Below, in pieces: positions 35,722 through 45,472 of a stretch of DNA of 64,000 nucleotides. How positions within the stretch are numbered: position 1 is the first letter of the stretch; each line of letters begins with the position of its first letter. Both the position numbers and the translations under genes were made by a program. Source of the DNA: Nonlabens sp. Ci31. Its GTDB lineage: Bacteria > Bacteroidota > Bacteroidia > Flavobacteriales > Flavobacteriaceae. The notes beneath the pieces are model-generated. The model did no database searches and was not told the DNA's origin. It worked only from the letters and a program-made list of their open reading frames with translations. The stretch covers positions 744,001-808,000 of the forward strand of contig NZ_CP043633.1 of NCBI RefSeq assembly GCF_012974865.1. Direction: 5' to 3'.

Positions 35722-37068
35722 TTAGTAGTGGCATTTACCACATTCAAGTCCTCCTAAATCTGCGATAGTCAGTTGACGACCGCCACGAGCTTCAGAAAGT
35801 TCTTTGTGAATTTTTTCATAATAACCATTCCCCTGAAGATCTACGTTAGTCTCCCGGTGACAGTTGATACACCATCCCATTGTTAATGGTGAATATTGGT
35901 ACATCACTTCCATTTCTTCTACAGGACCGTGACATGTTTGACAGTCTATTTTACCTACTGTTACATGTTGTGCATGATTGAAATAAGCAAGATCAGGCAA
36001 ATTGTGAATACGCACCCATCTCACTGGCTGCTCTTCCCCTACAAATGCTTGTTCGTCTGTATCCCAACCGGTTGCAGCATATAACTTTTCAATTTCTTTA
36101 TTATAATCTATTCCGTACTCATCCATTCCTTCTTGGTACGTAGTCTGTGCCACTTCTGCTATAGATTTATGACAGTTCATACAAACGTTAAGGGAAGGAA
36201 TTCCTGAATGCTTCGATTCACGAGCGCTAGAGTGACAATACTTACACTCAATCTGGCTTGTACCAGCATGAATCCTATGAGAGTAATGAATAGGTTGCAC
36301 TGGCGCATAACCTTGATCAATCCCCACGCTCATCAAAGCACCGTAACCAAAATAAGCACTAGCTAATAATAGAAATACGGCAGTAACTAAAACCAAAAAT
36401 TGATTTTGTACAAAAGCTTTCCATATAGGAGTGCGCTCTTCCGTATCAACTTCAAATTCTGTCTGAATTCCATTTGCTTCAGCAAATCTATTTAATGTTT
36501 TATTTACTACGATAAGAAGAACTACCAACAATAACAATACAAGTGCAAGTGCTCCTAAAATAAGGTTGTTGGTCATTGAGTTATCTCCCGATCCAGCAAC
36601 CGCTGCTCCATCTGCACCAGCAACTGCAATAGTAGGAACAGGCTTTTCGGTATCTGTGTAAGCGAGAATATTATCAATATCTACTGTTGAAAGCTGTGGA
36701 AAAGCATTCATATTAGATTGATTGTACTCGTTGTAGATAGCAATAGCTTGCGCATCTCCACTAGCTATGAATTCGGCAGAGTTTGTGATCCACTTGTACA
36801 ACCACTCCTTTTCGTACTTCTGAGAAACGCCATATAAAGCAGGTCCAACTTGTTTTTTGTACAATTTGTGGCATGAGGCACAATTAGCTTTGAAGAGTTC
36901 TTCTCCCTTTGTTGCGTCAGCTCCACCGGCTGCTTCTACAGGTACCGCAGGCTCACCATCTGAGGTGGTAACGTCTTGCTGTCCGTATACACTTAAAGAA
37001 TTAAGTGTTACGAAAACAAACGCCAGCAAAAACTGCCATGCGGAAAAATGTAATTTCCTATTTATCAT
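35722..37068 (-). CDS. actA: Alternative complex III subunit ActA, multihaem cytochrome c
   Basis: The 448-residue protein has a signal peptide, an N-terminal cytochrome c domain with CASCH, a membrane helix near residues 168-188, a second helix around 225-245, and a C-terminal domain with five CxxCH motifs (CKYCH, CMNCH, CQTCH, CINCH, CGKCH). That makes six haem c sites. It is the first gene of the actABCDEF-ctaCD operon and the electron-exit subunit. The C-terminus ends directly after the last haem motif (CGKCHY). The pentahaem part is what other ActA proteins have; the extra N-terminal domain I recall as the flavobacterial form. Confidence 0.94.
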   Translation of the reverse strand: MINRKLHFSAWQFLLAFVFVTLNSLSVYGQQDVTTSDGEPAVPVEAAGGADATKGEELFKANCASCHKLYKKQVGPALYGVSQKYEKEWLYKWITNSAEFIASGDAQAIAIYNEYNQSNMNAFPQLSTVDIDNILAYTDTEKPVPTIAVAGADGAAVAGSGDNSMTNNLILGALALVLLLLVVLLIVVNKTLNRFAEANGIQTEFEVDTEERTPIWKAFVQNQFLVLVTAVFLLLASAYFGYGALMSVGIDQGYAPVQPIHYSHRIHAGTSQIECKYCHSSARESKHSGIPSLNVCMNCHKSIAEVAQTTYQEGMDEYGIDYNKEIEKLYAATGWDTDEQAFVGEEQPVRWVRIHNLPDLAYFNHAQHVTVGKIDCQTCHGPVEEMEVMYQYSPLTMGWCINCHRETNVDLQGNGYYEKIHKELSEARGGRQLTIADLGGLECGKCHY

Positions 37069-37139
37069 CTTCTTTAATGAATATTACAATAACTTTGACA
37101 CAATAATTACGGTATTTTACCGTATCGTAAATGCTGGTG

Positions 37140-37169
37140 CAAAAATAGGTCATAAAACGTTTATTTTTG
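37140..37169. promoter_or_regulatory. Divergent -7-like elements between actA and the SPOR gene
   Basis: GCAAAAATA and TATTTTTGC face each other 14 bases apart, so each strand reads TATTTTTG (minus 37140-37147, plus 37162-37169). This could be back-to-back promoters for the act operon and the SPOR gene, or a symmetric regulator site. No -33 TTG is visible for either. Confidence 0.35.
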
Positions 37170-37251
37170 CTCCTTATAAACGAAGAAAATAATTTATAAT
37201 TATTCTAAATAGAATTCCTGCTTTAGCAAGATATTCTACAAAACACTTACT

Positions 37252-37626
37252 ATGTCTATGAAGAACCCATCAACACTACTCCTAACTTTAGCCTTGTTCA
37301 CAGTTGCATTTCAGGTAATTGCACAAGAATCTCAACCCGTAAACAAGCAAAGAATCGACCAGCTTATATCTACTAAAATAGCAATGGACCGCTCGGGAGA
37401 TTTTAAAGATAGATTTACCATACAATTATTTTATGGAGATCGTGATAAAGCGATCACTACTAAAGAAAACTATGACGCCTTAAACCTCCCTTGGAAGGCT
37501 GAGTTAAAATGGGAATCTCCTTACCACAAGATCTGGGTTGGCACTTACCGAAGCAGATTAGAAGCAGATCGCGCCCTACTTAATATAAAGGAGGACTATA
37601 AAGACGCCTTTATTTTAAAACCTTAA
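37252..37626 (+). CDS. Exported SPOR domain protein
   Basis: The 124-residue protein (or 122 from the ATG at 37258) has a signal peptide ending at VIAQ and a single SPOR-like domain (FTIQLFYGDRDKA through WVGTYRSRLEADRAL). SPOR domains bind denuded glycan strands of peptidoglycan, so this is probably a small periplasmic cell-wall binding protein. It is monocistronic, divergent from actA and convergent with infB, with a strong terminator between. Confidence 0.8.
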   Translation: MSMKNPSTLLLTLALFTVAFQVIAQESQPVNKQRIDQLISTKIAMDRSGDFKDRFTIQLFYGDRDKAITTKENYDALNLPWKAELKWESPYHKIWVGTYRSRLEADRALLNIKEDYKDAFILKP

Positions 37627-37642
37627 CAAAAACAATCGCATA

Positions 37643-37678
37643 AAAAAAGCGTCTTCATTCTCATGAAGACGCTTTTTT
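37643..37678. terminator. Bidirectional intrinsic terminator between SPOR gene and infB
   Basis: AAAAAAGCGTCTTCA, loop TTCTCA, TGAAGACGCTTTTTT: a 15-bp stem with A- and T-runs on both sides. Confidence 0.92.
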
Positions 37679-37694
37679 GTATAACAGACTCTTA

Positions 37695-40598
37695 TTACTT
37701 TAAGGTCTTTTTAACTTCTACTTCTCTAAAGGATTCCATAATATCCCCTTCTTGTAACTCGTTGTAGTTCTTTATTTGTATACCACATTCATAGCCTTTT
37801 GCCACTTCTTTAACGTCGTCTTTGAAACGTTTAAGGGCAACCAGTTCACCTGTATGTATAACTACTCCGTCTCTGATAAGTCTTACACCACCGTTTCTAA
37901 ATATCTTACCATCTGTTACCATACAACCTGCGATGGTACCAATTTTAGATATTTTAAAGGTTTGTCTTACTTCAGCATTACCTGTAATCTCTTCTTTAAG
38001 CTCTGGAGAAAGCATTCCTTCCATCGCATCTTTAAGATCATTGATTGCGTCATAGATAATAGAATAAGTACGTATATCTACTTCTTCTCTATCGGCAACT
38101 ACTCGTGCATTCCCTTGAGGGCGTACATTAAATCCAATTATTATAGCATTAGAGGCCGTCGCAAGTAACACATCAGTTTCTGTAATAGCACCTACACCTC
38201 TGTGTATGATATTTATTTGGATTTCTTCAGTAGATAATTTCTGGAACGAATCTGTTAAAGCTTCGACAGAACCGTCAACATCACCTTTAAGAATTAGGTT
38301 CAATTCTTTAAAGTCTCCTAATGCGATACGTCGACCAATTTCATCAAGAGATAATGTTTTCTGTGTACGAACAGATTGTTCTCGTTGAAGTTGTGTACGT
38401 CTTGCAGCAATAGATTTTGCTTCACGTTCATCTTCAAACACATTGAACTTATCACCTGCTTGTGGGGCACCGTCAAGACCTAGTACGGATACTGGTGTTG
38501 CTGGTCCTGCTGCCAGAACCTCGTTTCCACGTTCATCCTGCATTGCTTTTATCTTACCATGTCTAGGACCTGCAAGAAGGTAATCTCCTACTCTTAGAGT
38601 TCCCGCTTGTACTAAAATCGTAGATACATATCCTCGACCTTTGTCTAAGAATGCTTCCACCACTGTTCCAGAGGCTGCTTTATTAGGGTTGGCTTTCAAG
38701 TCAAGTAACTCTGCTTCAAGCAACACTTTTTCAAGTAATTCTTTAACACCAGTACCTACTTTAGCAGAAATATCATGAGATTGTATTTTTCCTCCCCAAT
38801 CTTCTACCAATAAGTTCATCTGAGCAAGACTTTCTTTGATCTTTTCTGGATTAGCATCTGGCTTATCAATCTTGTTGATGGCAAAAACTATAGGAACTCC
38901 CGCTGCTTGTGCATGCGAAATTGCTTCTTTAGTTTGAGGCATGATATCATCATCTGCCGCAGCGACAATAATAGCGATGTCTGTAAGTTGGGCACCACGT
39001 GCACGCATCGCCGTAAAGGCTTCGTGACCTGGTGTATCTAGAAATGCAATCTTCTGACCATTTTCTAGCTGTACTCCATAAGCACCAATGTGCTGCGTAA
39101 TACCACCACTTTCTCCGGCGATTACATTTTCTTTTCTTATATAATCTAAAAGGGAAGTTTTACCGTGATCTACGTGACCCATTACAGTCACAATAGGAGC
39201 TCGTGTTACTAAATCCTCTTCACTATCCACTAACTCTGCAATGCTTTCTTCAATGTCTGCATTTACAAACTCTACTTCAAAACCAAATTCGTCAGCTACG
39301 ATAGACATCGTTTCTGCATCTAGCCTTTGATTCATGGTCACCATCATTCCAAGAGACATACACGCACCAATAACTTTGTTAACTGGTACGTCCATCATGA
39401 TAGATAAGTCACTAACAGTAACAAATTCTGTTACTTGTAAGGTTTTATCCTCGGCTTGTGCTTGCTCTGCAGCATCCACCTTATCACGGTGACTATCTCT
39501 TTTATCTCTACGATAACGCGCTGCTTTCGACTTGGAAGATTTACCTTGAAGTTTTTCAAGAGTCTCTCTTACCTGCTTCTGAATTTCTTCATCAGTAGGC
39601 TCTTCTTTGACAATGTTCTTGCGAGCAGGTCCACTACTCGGCGCACCACGTCTTGGGTTACTAGGACGCTTTCCAGGAGCACCGCCTCCGCCAGGAGCAC
39701 CTGGCTTCGAAATACGTTTACGTTTACCTCTATTGGTATCTGCAGCCTTCTTCTTAGGCTTTGCAAATTGTGAAAGGTCGATTTTTTCTCCAGTAACTTT
39801 AAGACCACCAAGTTTTTTATACTCTGTCTTAATTACCTCAGATTCTGGATTTTCAGAAACTATTTTAACAGCAGCTTCATTAGGAGCCGTTTCTTTTGGA
39901 GCAGCTTCTTTTGGAGCAGCTTCTTTTGACGCCACTTTAGCTATAGTTTCTTCTGACTTTTTAACTTCTTTTACCGGTTCAGCGGCCTTTGGAGTTTCTT
40001 TTTCCGTCTTCTTAGGTGCCTCTTCTTTTTTCCTAGCCTTGGGCCTAGATGATTTATTGGCACTGAGATCTATTTTACCTTTAATGGTAGTTCCTGTAGA
40101 CTTAGGCCTATTAGAAACCTGATCGGTTCCTTTAGGTTGCTCCTTTTCTACTGGCTCAGGTACCTTAGAAGCTTTCTCTACTATTGCAGTAGTTTCTTTA
40201 ACAGGTTCTACGGTTTTCTCAGGTTGTTCTGTAGTTTTCTCTGCTTTTTTACCAGCATTGAGATCTACTTTACCCACCTGTTTAGGACCATCAAGAGAAG
40301 CCTTAGCTTTTATAATCTCTTGTCTTTTCTGTTTATCCTCAAGTTCTTTTTCTCGCTGCATTCGCAATTCTTCTTGTTCCTTGCGACGTTCAGCACCTAC
40401 TTCCTTTGAGGCGACTTTTTTGCTTTTATCAGTTTGAAACTCATCAGCAAGCGCTTGATAGACGCTGCCGTCTATTTTTGTGGTAGGGCGGGCCTCTATC
40501 TCTATTCCTTTGGAATTAAGATGCTCCACAGCACGGTCTAAAGAGATATTAAATTCTCTTAGAACTTTGTTGAGTCTCATGTTTTTTACTTCAGCCAT
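37695..40598 (-). CDS. infB: Translation initiation factor IF-2
   Basis: The 967-residue GTPase delivers initiator tRNA to the 30S subunit. The N-terminal helix-turn domain ([20 protein letters not shown]) is followed by about 300 residues of Lys/Glu/Pro/Ala-rich linker, then G1 [10 protein letters not shown]3 DTPGHEAF, G4 NKID, and domains II-IV to the C-terminus. The low-complexity linker explains a long open frame on the opposite strand. It is the last gene of rimP-nusA-infB. Confidence 0.97.
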   Translation of the reverse strand: MAEVKNMRLNKVLREFNISLDRAVEHLNSKGIEIEARPTTKIDGSVYQALADEFQTDKSKKVASKEVGAERRKEQEELRMQREKELEDKQKRQEIIKAKASLDGPKQVGKVDLNAGKKAEKTTEQPEKTVEPVKETTAIVEKASKVPEPVEKEQPKGTDQVSNRPKSTGTTIKGKIDLSANKSSRPKARKKEEAPKKTEKETPKAAEPVKEVKKSEETIAKVASKEAAPKEAAPKETAPNEAAVKIVSENPESEVIKTEYKKLGGLKVTGEKIDLSQFAKPKKKAADTNRGKRKRISKPGAPGGGGAPGKRPSNPRRGAPSSGPARKNIVKEEPTDEEIQKQVRETLEKLQGKSSKSKAARYRRDKRDSHRDKVDAAEQAQAEDKTLQVTEFVTVSDLSIMMDVPVNKVIGACMSLGMMVTMNQRLDAETMSIVADEFGFEVEFVNADIEESIAELVDSEEDLVTRAPIVTVMGHVDHGKTSLLDYIRKENVIAGESGGITQHIGAYGVQLENGQKIAFLDTPGHEAFTAMRARGAQLTDIAIIVAAADDDIMPQTKEAISHAQAAGVPIVFAINKIDKPDANPEKIKESLAQMNLLVEDWGGKIQSHDISAKVGTGVKELLEKVLLEAELLDLKANPNKAASGTVVEAFLDKGRGYVSTILVQAGTLRVGDYLLAGPRHGKIKAMQDERGNEVLAAGPATPVSVLGLDGAPQAGDKFNVFEDEREAKSIAARRTQLQREQSVRTQKTLSLDEIGRRIALGDFKELNLILKGDVDGSVEALTDSFQKLSTEEIQINIIHRGVGAITETDVLLATASNAIIIGFNVRPQGNARVVADREEVDIRTYSIIYDAINDLKDAMEGMLSPELKEEITGNAEVRQTFKISKIGTIAGCMVTDGKIFRNGGVRLIRDGVVIHTGELVALKRFKDDVKEVAKGYECGIQIKNYNELQEGDIMESFREVEVKKTLK

Positions 40599-40630
40599 AA
40601 AATGGTTCAGGATTGACTTTAATTTCTAAT

Positions 40631-41863
40631 CTAATCTTCAAATTCTGCTCTCAGGATTCTAACCACGTCTAATACGGTTTCCTCCTCGAGATCTGTACGT
40701 TTTATTAAGTCGGCAACGTCTTGCTCTAGGACACTTCTGGCAGTGTCCAGTCCTATCTTACTTAATTCTTCAATAACCCATCCGTCGATTACATCAGTAA
40801 ACTCCGTTAATTCCACGTCTTCTTCACCGCCTTCTCTAATCACGTCTATATCATAACCAGTTAATTTACCAGCTAATCTAATATTGTGACCTCTACGACC
40901 TATGGCCTTAGAAACTTCTTCAGGGCTCAAGCGAACTTCAGCTTTTTTAGTCTCTTCGTTGATGGTAATGGAAGTTATCTTGGCAGGACTCAAAGCTCTC
41001 GCAATGTACAACTGCATATTCGTTGTGTAATTAATTACATCGATGTTTTCATTTCCTAATTCACGAACAATACCGTGAATACGAGAACCTTTAACACCTA
41101 CGCAAGCTCCTACTGGATCGATACGATCATCATAACTATCTACAGCTACTTTGGCCTTCTCACCTGGTTCTCTTACTACTGCTTTTATAGAAATAACTCC
41201 GTCAAAAACTTCTGGAATTTCCTGTTCAAACAATTTCTCTAAAAACTTAGGAGATGTTCTTGAAAGAATAATATTAGGTTTGTTACCTCTTAACTCTACG
41301 CTTTCAATAATACCGCGTACATTCTCACCCTTTCTAAAGAAGTCAGATGGGATCTGTCTGTCTTTTGGCATAATGATCTCATTGCCGTCATCATCTAATA
41401 AGATAATAGCTCTGTGTCTTATGTGGTGTACTTCTGCGCTGTAAAGCTCTCCCTCTAATTCTTTAAAATGTTTAAAGATATTGGTATTGTCGTGTTCATG
41501 AATCTTAGCTATAAGATTCTGTCTCAATGCTAGAATAGCGCGACGACCTAGTTGTATCAACTTCACTTCTTCTGCAACGTCTTCACCTACCTCGTAATCC
41601 GGCTCAATTTTCTGAGCTTCTGTCAGTGATATTTCAGAGTTATCATCTTCCACTTCGTCATCTGCAACAACAACTCGGTTACGCCAGATCTCTAAATCTC
41701 CTTTGTCTGGATTGATAATAATATCAAAATTGTCGTCTTCACCGTACTTTCTTTTCAAAGCGGCTCTAAAAACATCTTCTAAGATCGCCATCAACGTGAC
41801 ACGATCTATCATTTTATCATCTTTAAACTCAGAAAAAGACTCGATCAATGCGAGATTTTCCAT
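40631..41863 (-). CDS. nusA: Transcription termination/antitermination protein NusA
   Basis: The 410-residue protein has the N-terminal RNA polymerase binding domain, the S1 domain (VRGIIESVELRGNKPNIILSR region), and tandem KH domains (GACVGVKGSRI and AIGRRGHNIRLAGKLTGYDI). It lacks the acidic repeats of E. coli NusA and instead ends with a short helical tail. It lies eight bases after rimP. A terminator-like hairpin in the rimP leader is a candidate site for NusA feedback on its own operon, by analogy with the E. coli operon. Confidence 0.97.
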   Translation of the reverse strand: MENLALIESFSEFKDDKMIDRVTLMAILEDVFRAALKRKYGEDDNFDIIINPDKGDLEIWRNRVVVADDEVEDDNSEISLTEAQKIEPDYEVGEDVAEEVKLIQLGRRAILALRQNLIAKIHEHDNTNIFKHFKELEGELYSAEVHHIRHRAIILLDDDGNEIIMPKDRQIPSDFFRKGENVRGIIESVELRGNKPNIILSRTSPKFLEKLFEQEIPEVFDGVISIKAVVREPGEKAKVAVDSYDDRIDPVGACVGVKGSRIHGIVRELGNENIDVINYTTNMQLYIARALSPAKITSITINEETKKAEVRLSPEEVSKAIGRRGHNIRLAGKLTGYDIDVIREGGEEDVELTEFTDVIDGWVIEELSKIGLDTARSVLEQDVADLIKRTDLEEETVLDVVRILRAEFED

Positions 41864-41871
41864 ATTACTTT

Positions 41872-42339
41872 TTAATTAAATTTTATAACAACTTTTGCTT
41901 GCTTAATGTCTTCATATTTCAAAGCCCACTCTTTTTCAACAGTAACTTTCCCTTTACCTATAGGCTTAGGTTCTCGAGCCTTCCATACAATGGTTATACC
42001 CTCCTCATTTGCTAGCTTTAAAAGACCTGTTTCAGTTCTTTTTTCTCTATCCACGATTTGAATATCTCTACCCAAGTTTTTAATAAACTGTCGTGGAAAA
42101 CTCAAAGGAGAGGAAGCACCGGCACTTAAAACTTCAATAGAAAAATCATATTCTTCTCTATCTAAATTATGTTCTACTGCTCTCGAAAAAAACATACAGT
42201 CTGACAGTTTAACACCATCATCTCCATCAATAATGACCTTGATCTCGTTACCAGCACCCATTTTGAAATCAATCAAAAATAAATCTGCACGCTCTTCAAA
42301 CGCCTCTTTTAATAATTTTTCTACTTTTTCTTTCAACAT
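41872..42339 (-). CDS. rimP: Ribosome maturation factor RimP
   Basis: A 155-residue protein needed for 30S subunit maturation. The N-terminal half shows IDFKMGAGNEIKVIIDGDDG and SRAVEHNLD...YDFSIEVLSAGASSPL, the conserved RimP core (family EVSSPG becomes VLSAGASSPL here); the C-terminal SH3-like half is shorter and divergent. First gene of the rimP-nusA-infB operon, preceded by a consensus promoter and an 8-9 bp hairpin with a T-run 11 bases before the ATG. Confidence 0.95.
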   Translation of the reverse strand: MLKEKVEKLLKEAFEERADLFLIDFKMGAGNEIKVIIDGDDGVKLSDCMFFSRAVEHNLDREEYDFSIEVLSAGASSPLSFPRQFIKNLGRDIQIVDREKRTETGLLKLANEEGITIVWKAREPKPIGKGKVTVEKEWALKYEDIKQAKVVIKFN

Positions 42340-42350
42340 ATTTATAAAAA

Positions 42351-42370
42351 GAGGGGACTTTAGTCCCCTC
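42351..42370 (-). terminator. Terminator-shaped hairpin in the rimP leader (possible attenuator)
   Basis: The minus strand reads GAGGGGAC-TAAA-GTCCCCTC and then TTTTTATAAAT before the rimP ATG. It lies between the promoter (42391-42421) and the start codon, so the operon transcript must pass through it. No gene lies upstream on the minus strand, so it is not an ordinary 3' terminator. Confidence 0.75.
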
Positions 42371-42390
42371 GTGTTTGTTTAAATACTTGG

Positions 42391-42421
42391 CAAATATACT
42401 AATTTTTTAAGTATTTCCAAA
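42391..42421 (-). promoter_or_regulatory. Consensus promoter of rimP-nusA-infB
   Basis: On the minus strand TTTG (42421-42418), a 19-base spacer and TATATTTG (42398-42391) match the Bacteroidota sigma consensus exactly. The leader would be about 45 bases. Confidence 0.8.
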
Positions 42422-42486
42422 GGCTTAAAAAACAGCATGCTAAAGTTATATTTTTTTGTACCTTTAAGTAATTCAAAACCACCATT

Positions 42487-43327
42487 ATGAAGAAGATTAT
42501 TGTACCTACAGACTTTTCAATTCAGGCAGAAAACGCATTAAGGGTTGCGGCTGATATTATACGTGAAAATAACGGAGAAATATTTTTACTTCACCAGCTG
42601 GATTTACCCTTACATTTAGCAAATAACGCAAGTTCTAACCTCCCAGAGGCCGTGTTTTTTATGAAACTTGCAAAAGAAAAGTTTGACAATCTTCTAAAAG
42701 CAGACTACTTACAGGGCATTACTATTCATGGAGATGTTGAAACTGGAGCCGCTTTTAGTGGTATCATGAACACCGTAAAACGTCATAATGCAGACCTAAT
42801 TGTAATGGGAAGTCATGGGACTGAAGGAATGCGCAATCTTTTTATAGGCTCTAATGCAGAAAAAGTAGTGCGCAACTCTGAAGTTCCAGTTCTCGTTGTA
42901 AAAGACAGGAAAAAGAAATTAGATGTCAATGATTTTGTTTTCGCAACAGATTTAGACCCTAATGCTACCAGCGCTTTGAAAGAGGCAAGCGCGTTTGCAA
43001 AAAAAACAAAATGCAACCTACACCTTCTTTATGTAAATACACCTTCTTTATGTAAATACCCCTTCCAATTTTTTGAGCACCAGAGAAGCGGAGGCAAAGG
43101 TGGCCGAGTATTTAAAAAATGTCAATGTACGACCGACCGATTACACCATATATAACGACAATTCTGTAGAAGAAGGTGTTTTTAACTACACTAAGGATGT
43201 AAAAGGTGATATTATCGGAATGGCAAATCACGGTCGTAAAGGCTTGTCTCATTTTTTCAACGGCAGCGTTAGTGAAGACGTGGTGAATCACTCCAGCTTG
43301 CCTGTGATTACTTTTAGGATCAAGTAA
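42487..43327 (+). pseudogene. Universal stress protein (two UspA domains), frameshifted by a 19-bp tandem duplication
   Basis: The first UspA domain is intact (IIVPTDFSIQAENAL through VMGSHGTEGMRNLFIGSNAEKVV). The second begins VNDFVFATDLDPNATSALK but leaves frame after HLLYVNTP, and the rest (EAEAKVAEYLKNVNVR ... NHGRKGLSHFFNGSVSEDVV) continues in another frame to 43327. The cause is visible: CACCTTCTTTATGTAAATA occurs twice in tandem (43021-43039 and 43040-43058). Removing one copy restores a continuous reading frame of about 274 codons. The product would otherwise stop at 43155. UspA proteins act in stress resistance, often ATP-binding (GS/GxxG motifs are present in domain 1). Confidence 0.9.
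43021..43058 (+). repeat. 19-bp tandem duplication in the usp gene
   Basis: Two perfect adjacent copies of a 19-base unit. Nineteen is not a multiple of three, so the extra copy shifts the frame by +1. Confidence 0.95.
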
Positions 43328-43637
43328 ATTTGAATGCTCCCGCTTTCGCGAAAGCGAGATAAAAACAACTCCTAATCAACGTACCTATTTTACAGCACTT
43401 ATCAATAACACCGCATAAAAGAACACCTCTTAACAAGCCTGCTTTTTAAAATTTCAAAGCTTTTATGATCCTATTTAAATAAAACAGCAACTTTGACACC
43501 GTATAAAGAACGCATTTTATGGGTGCCAACCGAGCACAAAAGCCACGGAGGTTTAGCATACGGGCAACTGTAAAAACAAATGATTCTCTCTCTGTTTGTC
43601 ATACTTTCTTGACGTATAATCTTAAAAACTATACTTG
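43328..43637. other. Intergenic stretch with one palindrome
   Basis: About 310 bases without a convincing gene. It contains the dispersed palindrome at 43341 and otherwise AT-rich sequence; no RNA gene or terminator is recognisable. Confidence 0.6.
43341..43356. repeat. Dispersed palindrome, copy 6 (intergenic)
   Basis: Exact CGCTTTCGCGAAAGCG, 14 bases after the stop of the broken usp gene, followed by AGATA as in other copies (AGAC/T). It lacks a T-run, so it is not an obvious terminator. Confidence 0.9.
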
Positions 43638-44297
43638 ATGAACGAGTCAAACATTTCTATACATTATACCGATAAAGAAAATATAAGAGTGGTTTTGTCC
43701 TACTTAATATTTAATGTGGACAGCATTAATAAAAAGTATGGAGCGCTATCCACCTTTTTTAATGATTTTGAACTTTACGGAGAAACAAATGGCCGGCTTT
43801 ATATTCTCTCTGAGATGGTGAAGCCACACATGCATTAAGCTGCATTAATTAATAATCGCATGCGATGGACCGGATTGAAAGAAAATGACGATTATGTATT
43901 AGGCTATGAACATTTAATTTATGGGGTGAATGATACTGTTTCTTCCTTACTGTATAAGGAGATCCCTGAATTGAAAGCCATAGAATGGCTCGGAAGTATC
44001 ATTACTCCTAAAAGAAATTATATCTGGTTCCACAGAGTTGCAGATAAAAGGAAAGATCCTCTTCTTACTTTTAGAGAAAATCGACTAGAAGGAATGCCTC
44101 CTATAAAACACTATCAAAAATTACTTATAAAGCATTTAGAACACCGCAAGACGAAGCAACAGAATGATCACCCCAAAGTGGACGAGGTAGATGAGTACTA
44201 TGTGTTTTTCAAAACTAAAAAACACCAAGGTAGAAACGGTATTTGTAGAGCAACTCTGGACCGGTACAGCATGGTTATTATTGATCGCAGCGTTTAA
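43638..44297 (+). pseudogene. Unrecognised gene interrupted by one in-frame stop
   Basis: ATG 43638 opens a 67-codon frame ending at TAA 43836. The same frame then stays open from 43839 to 44297 (AALINNRMRWTGLKEND...), so the two pieces look like one gene of about 220 codons with a nonsense mutation. The ATG at 43860 would otherwise start a separate 145-residue protein. I do not recognise the family. The product is soluble, rich in charged residues toward the C-terminus (HLEHRKTKQQNDHPKVDE), with no signal peptide. Two genes, with the second reinitiating, remain possible. Confidence 0.45.
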
Positions 44298-44599
44298 AAT
44301 TTCATTCCCAACATTTAATATTTTGGAAGAATCACCATAGTGTGTGGTATAAATTCAGCATGCCTTTATGGTAAAGTGACATCAGGATAAAATTTCAAGA
44401 AATGTTCCCCAACTGCGCTTATCAAAGCGATGCCGAATCCATTAGGTAATAAGTATACAGAGTAGTGACGTGTAACCTTCTTTATTTTCCCTTTTGATAG
44501 GGGAAGACAAGAAGGTAGGTATATGTATTTTGCTTGTAATAAAATAGTTGAGAACTTTAATTGATATCCTTACTTGGTCCAACTGAGCTCCTTTTAGTT
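44298..44599. other. Intergenic stretch with a nested inverted repeat
   Basis: About 300 bases without a gene on either strand. The notable item is the inverted repeat at 44475-44516; I see no RNA gene. Confidence 0.5.
44475..44516. repeat. Nested inverted repeat
   Basis: ACCTTCTT (44475) pairs with AAGAAGGT (44509), and inside it TTTCCC pairs with GGGGAA around TTTTGATA. It lies about 80 bases past the 3' end of the convergent secreted-protein gene on the minus strand; function unknown, possibly a processed or terminator-like structure. Confidence 0.45.
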
Positions 44600-45346
44600 T
44601 TACAATAAAGCAATATTCAAAGACGCGTCAGACAAATTAGCGACCGTACCATCAGAAAACATGTACAATCGGAGTAAATCTCCTTCGTTAAAATAAGCGA
44701 GTCTTGTATACAGCATGGTCCATCTCTGAGCACCACTTGGATTAGTCTGCCAAATACCATCAGGGATATCTGCATTTGTAGTGCCCACTGCTTGAAAAAC
44801 ATTTCGGGAAGCACTATTGTCCACCAATCTGATACTGGATTTTATAATATAAGTGCCGCTAATAGGAACTCTATAAGTGTTGTTGCTCGCGGTCCAAGTT
44901 CCACCACCTAAATTTCTGGTAATATTGGGTAATGGAACCGTATTGAAACCATTTTGTGCAACTGTTGCACTAGTAACGGATCCACTTCCAGATCCTAAAG
45001 AGGCTGTAAAAACAACGGCTGTCTTAGCTACATTCTGCCAAAGACTTCCATCAAAATAATAATAGCCTGTCGTTGTAATATTAACAGTTTTTCCTGCTGG
45101 TGTTCCGGTAACTGCTGCAGTTACATATACAAAAGCACCGGTTTGTGCCACTGTATATTTAGCATCCTTACCTTTTATTTGGTCCCCAGTTAATCTAGGA
45201 GCAATAATACCCTCAGCGGTAGTCGCATCGGTATTTTCGGCAGTAATATCTAAGGTAGTTTGTGGGCTAGCTGTATTTACTCCTACTTGGGAAAAAGCTG
45301 CTGTTCCAATCATACAGGCAAGACTGAACATTATTAAATTCTTCAA
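44600..45346 (-). CDS. Secreted hypothetical protein of the VGVNTxxPQTTLDI type
   Basis: The 248-residue protein has a signal peptide (MKNLIMFSLACMIGTAAFSQ) and then VGVNTASPQTTLDI, the opening typical of a very common class of exported Bacteroidota surface proteins. A Gly/Thr/Val-rich first half (YYYFDGSLWQNVA) and a C-terminal beta-sandwich-like region (GTYIIKSSIRLVD, YFNEGDLLRLYMF) resembling C1q/TNF-like folds follow. There is no type IX sorting domain, so it may remain periplasmic or on the outer membrane. No enzymatic motif. It is the first intact gene in the decaying accessory region. Confidence 0.65.
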   Translation of the reverse strand: MKNLIMFSLACMIGTAAFSQVGVNTASPQTTLDITAENTDATTAEGIIAPRLTGDQIKGKDAKYTVAQTGAFVYVTAAVTGTPAGKTVNITTTGYYYFDGSLWQNVAKTAVVFTASLGSGSGSVTSATVAQNGFNTVPLPNITRNLGGGTWTASNNTYRVPISGTYIIKSSIRLVDNSASRNVFQAVGTTNADIPDGIWQTNPSGAQRWTMLYTRLAYFNEGDLLRLYMFSDGTVANLSDASLNIALL

Positions 45347-45472
45347 AATATAGGTGGTAGTTTAAAGGTTTTGTAAAGGATATTTTATTGTGCAAATTTA
45401 AGTTATATTAATAGATAAATTAAATTTTAACCGACTCTTGTTTTTGATATTTAAGCATTTGGCCTTCATTTA

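Noticed and set aside
39607..40122. 171-codon plus-strand open frame opposite infB
   Set aside because: It mirrors the Lys/Glu/Ala/Pro-rich linker of IF-2; low-complexity codons leave the opposite strand open. No independent start signal.
44600..45346. Type IX cargo call for the secreted protein
   Set aside because: The C-terminus lacks the PNP...GxYxxxV sorting pattern that the GH16 protein shows.
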